Below are positions 63,265 through 64,000 of a stretch of 64,000 bases of DNA, one piece after another. Position 1 is the stretch's first letter. Each line of letters starts with the position of its first letter. The translations under genes were made by a program, and so were the position numbers. This DNA is from Buttiauxella gaviniae ATCC 51604 (GTDB lineage: Bacteria; Pseudomonadota; Gammaproteobacteria; Enterobacterales; Enterobacteriaceae). The stretch spans positions 62,001 to 126,000 of the forward strand of contig NZ_LXEP01000015.1 in assembly GCF_001654835.1 (NCBI RefSeq), given 5' to 3'. The notes beneath the pieces were generated by a model. That model ran no database searches and was not told the origin of the DNA. It saw nothing but the letters and a program-made list of their open reading frames with translations.

Positions 63265-64000
63265 TTACTTAAATCCTTTCGCCGTCTTAATCAGATCGTA
63301 CGCTTTCTGGATATCCTGCGCTTTCTGCTTGGCCATCTCCATCATCTCTGGCGGTAAACCTTTAGCAACAAGCTTATCAGGGTGATGCTCGCTCATTAAT
63401 TTGCGATACGCACGCTTAATGGCAGTCGCATCATCCGTGCTTTTAACGCCGAGTACATTGCACGCATCTTCGAGTGTCGGACCACGCTGTTGCTGGAAAC
63501 CACCGCCTTGCGACTGATTGTATCCGCCACCAAATTGCTGCCCGCCTTCCATCATGCGTAAGAACTGATCGAACTGGATGCGTGAAATGCCAAGCTCTTC
63601 CGCAATAACGTACAACACTTCCCGTTCGTTAGGGTGCAAAGAGCCATCAGCAAACGCCGCCTGAATTTGAATTTCAAGAAACATCCGAATTAGGTCAAAA
63701 CGGCCAAAGCACACGCTGCGTAACTGACGCATTTTTTCACGCAGCGGATAACCGTTCTCTTTACCTACACGAAATGCGTGTTGTGCCGCACTGCGCGCAT
63801 CACCATGTAATTGCATGCGATCCATTAATAGCGAGGCTATCTGGATGTCTGCTTCTGTGACGCGCCCTTTTGACTTAGTCAGGTGGCCCATCACTTCAAA
63901 TGTGGTGCTAAAAAATAGTGACTGACGCTGTTGTTGGTTAGAAAACCAGGACTGACGACGGCTACGCACCTTATCGATGGCATGGCCAATCAGCAATCCT
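63265..64000 (-). CDS. djlA: DjlA, membrane-anchored DnaJ-like co-chaperone (partial, N-terminus off window)
   Basis: About 245 residues visible of a roughly 271-residue protein; the N-terminal membrane helix lies beyond the window, whose last bases still encode its GLLIGH end. A TerB-like central domain ([19 protein letters not shown]) is followed by a Gly/Gln-rich linker ([15 protein letters not shown]) and a C-terminal J domain with the HPD motif in SEHHPDKL. It activates DnaK and affects capsule signalling in E. coli. Confidence 0.96.
   Translation of the reverse strand, partial: GLLIGHAIDKVRSRRQSWFSNQQQRQSLFFSTTFEVMGHLTKSKGRVTEADIQIASLLMDRMQLHGDARSAAQHAFRVGKENGYPLREKMRQLRSVCFGRFDLIRMFLEIQIQAAFADGSLHPNEREVLYVIAEELGISRIQFDQFLRMMEGGQQFGGGYNQSQGGGFQQQRGPTLEDACNVLGVKSTDDATAIKRAYRKLMSEHHPDKLVAKGLPPEMMEMAKQKAQDIQKAYDLIKTAKGFK

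Noticed and set aside
1..64000. CRISPR arrays, tRNA genes, prophage or insertion sequences
   Set aside because: No regularly spaced repeats, cloverleaf genes, integrases or transposases were seen on either strand.

Overview
The window is chromosomal DNA from a gamma-proteobacterium of the Enterobacteriaceae. Almost every gene has a recognisable E. coli K-12 counterpart, often of identical length. There are five ERIC repeats, an AraC/araBAD control region with its full operator set, an SgrS/SgrT dual-function RNA and a THI-box riboswitch ahead of thiBPQ. I cannot fix the genus from sequence alone. No tRNA, rRNA, CRISPR array, transposase or prophage gene was seen.

Layout. (1) 1-24754, mostly minus strand: yggE (cut by the window edge), argO, mscS, the anaerobic threonine operon tdcABCDE, then fbaA-pgk-epd, the little-studied sugar cluster yggC-yggD-yggF-yggP-cmtA-cmtB, a Fur-type two-gene iron module (YncE-like propeller plus TonB-dependent receptor), and tktA. 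(2) 25020-42108: loiP, speB, speA/yqgB, metK, galP, sprT, endA, rsmE, gshB, yqgE-yqgF, a hicAB toxin-antitoxin pair, yggR, and yggS-yggT-yggU-rdgB-hemW. Up to here the order follows the E. coli 66-min region, with three insertions: tdc, the TonB module and hicAB. (3) 42153-64000: setA, sgrST, sgrR, thiBPQ, yabI, araC, araBAD, polB, rapA, rluA, djlA. This order belongs to the E. coli 1-2 min region, so a rearrangement joint lies between hemW and setA.

The clearest foreign piece is an AT-rich island of about 1.9 kb between araD and polB (about 55010-56860). It holds an orphan type VI secretion hcp gene, a protein with DUF4056-like motifs, and a small single-pass membrane protein whose gene overlaps the previous one. 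The arrangement looks like an Hcp-effector-immunity cassette. The hcp frame is broken by an exact 7-bp tandem duplication; removing one copy restores a complete Hcp.

Functional themes: carbon metabolism (glycolysis, pentose phosphate and arabinose genes, threonine fermentation, a cryptic hexitol PTS), polyamine synthesis (speA, speB), glucose-phosphate stress (sgrS/sgrT/sgrR/setA), thiamine uptake (thiBPQ), and nucleic acid maintenance (polB, rapA, rluA, yqgF, rdgB). Visible control sites include CRP, Cra, Fur, MetJ, GalR-type, AraC and LexA-like sequences. ERIC repeats sit in five intergenic gaps; one supplies the last residues of ThiP and the probable ribosome binding site of thiQ.
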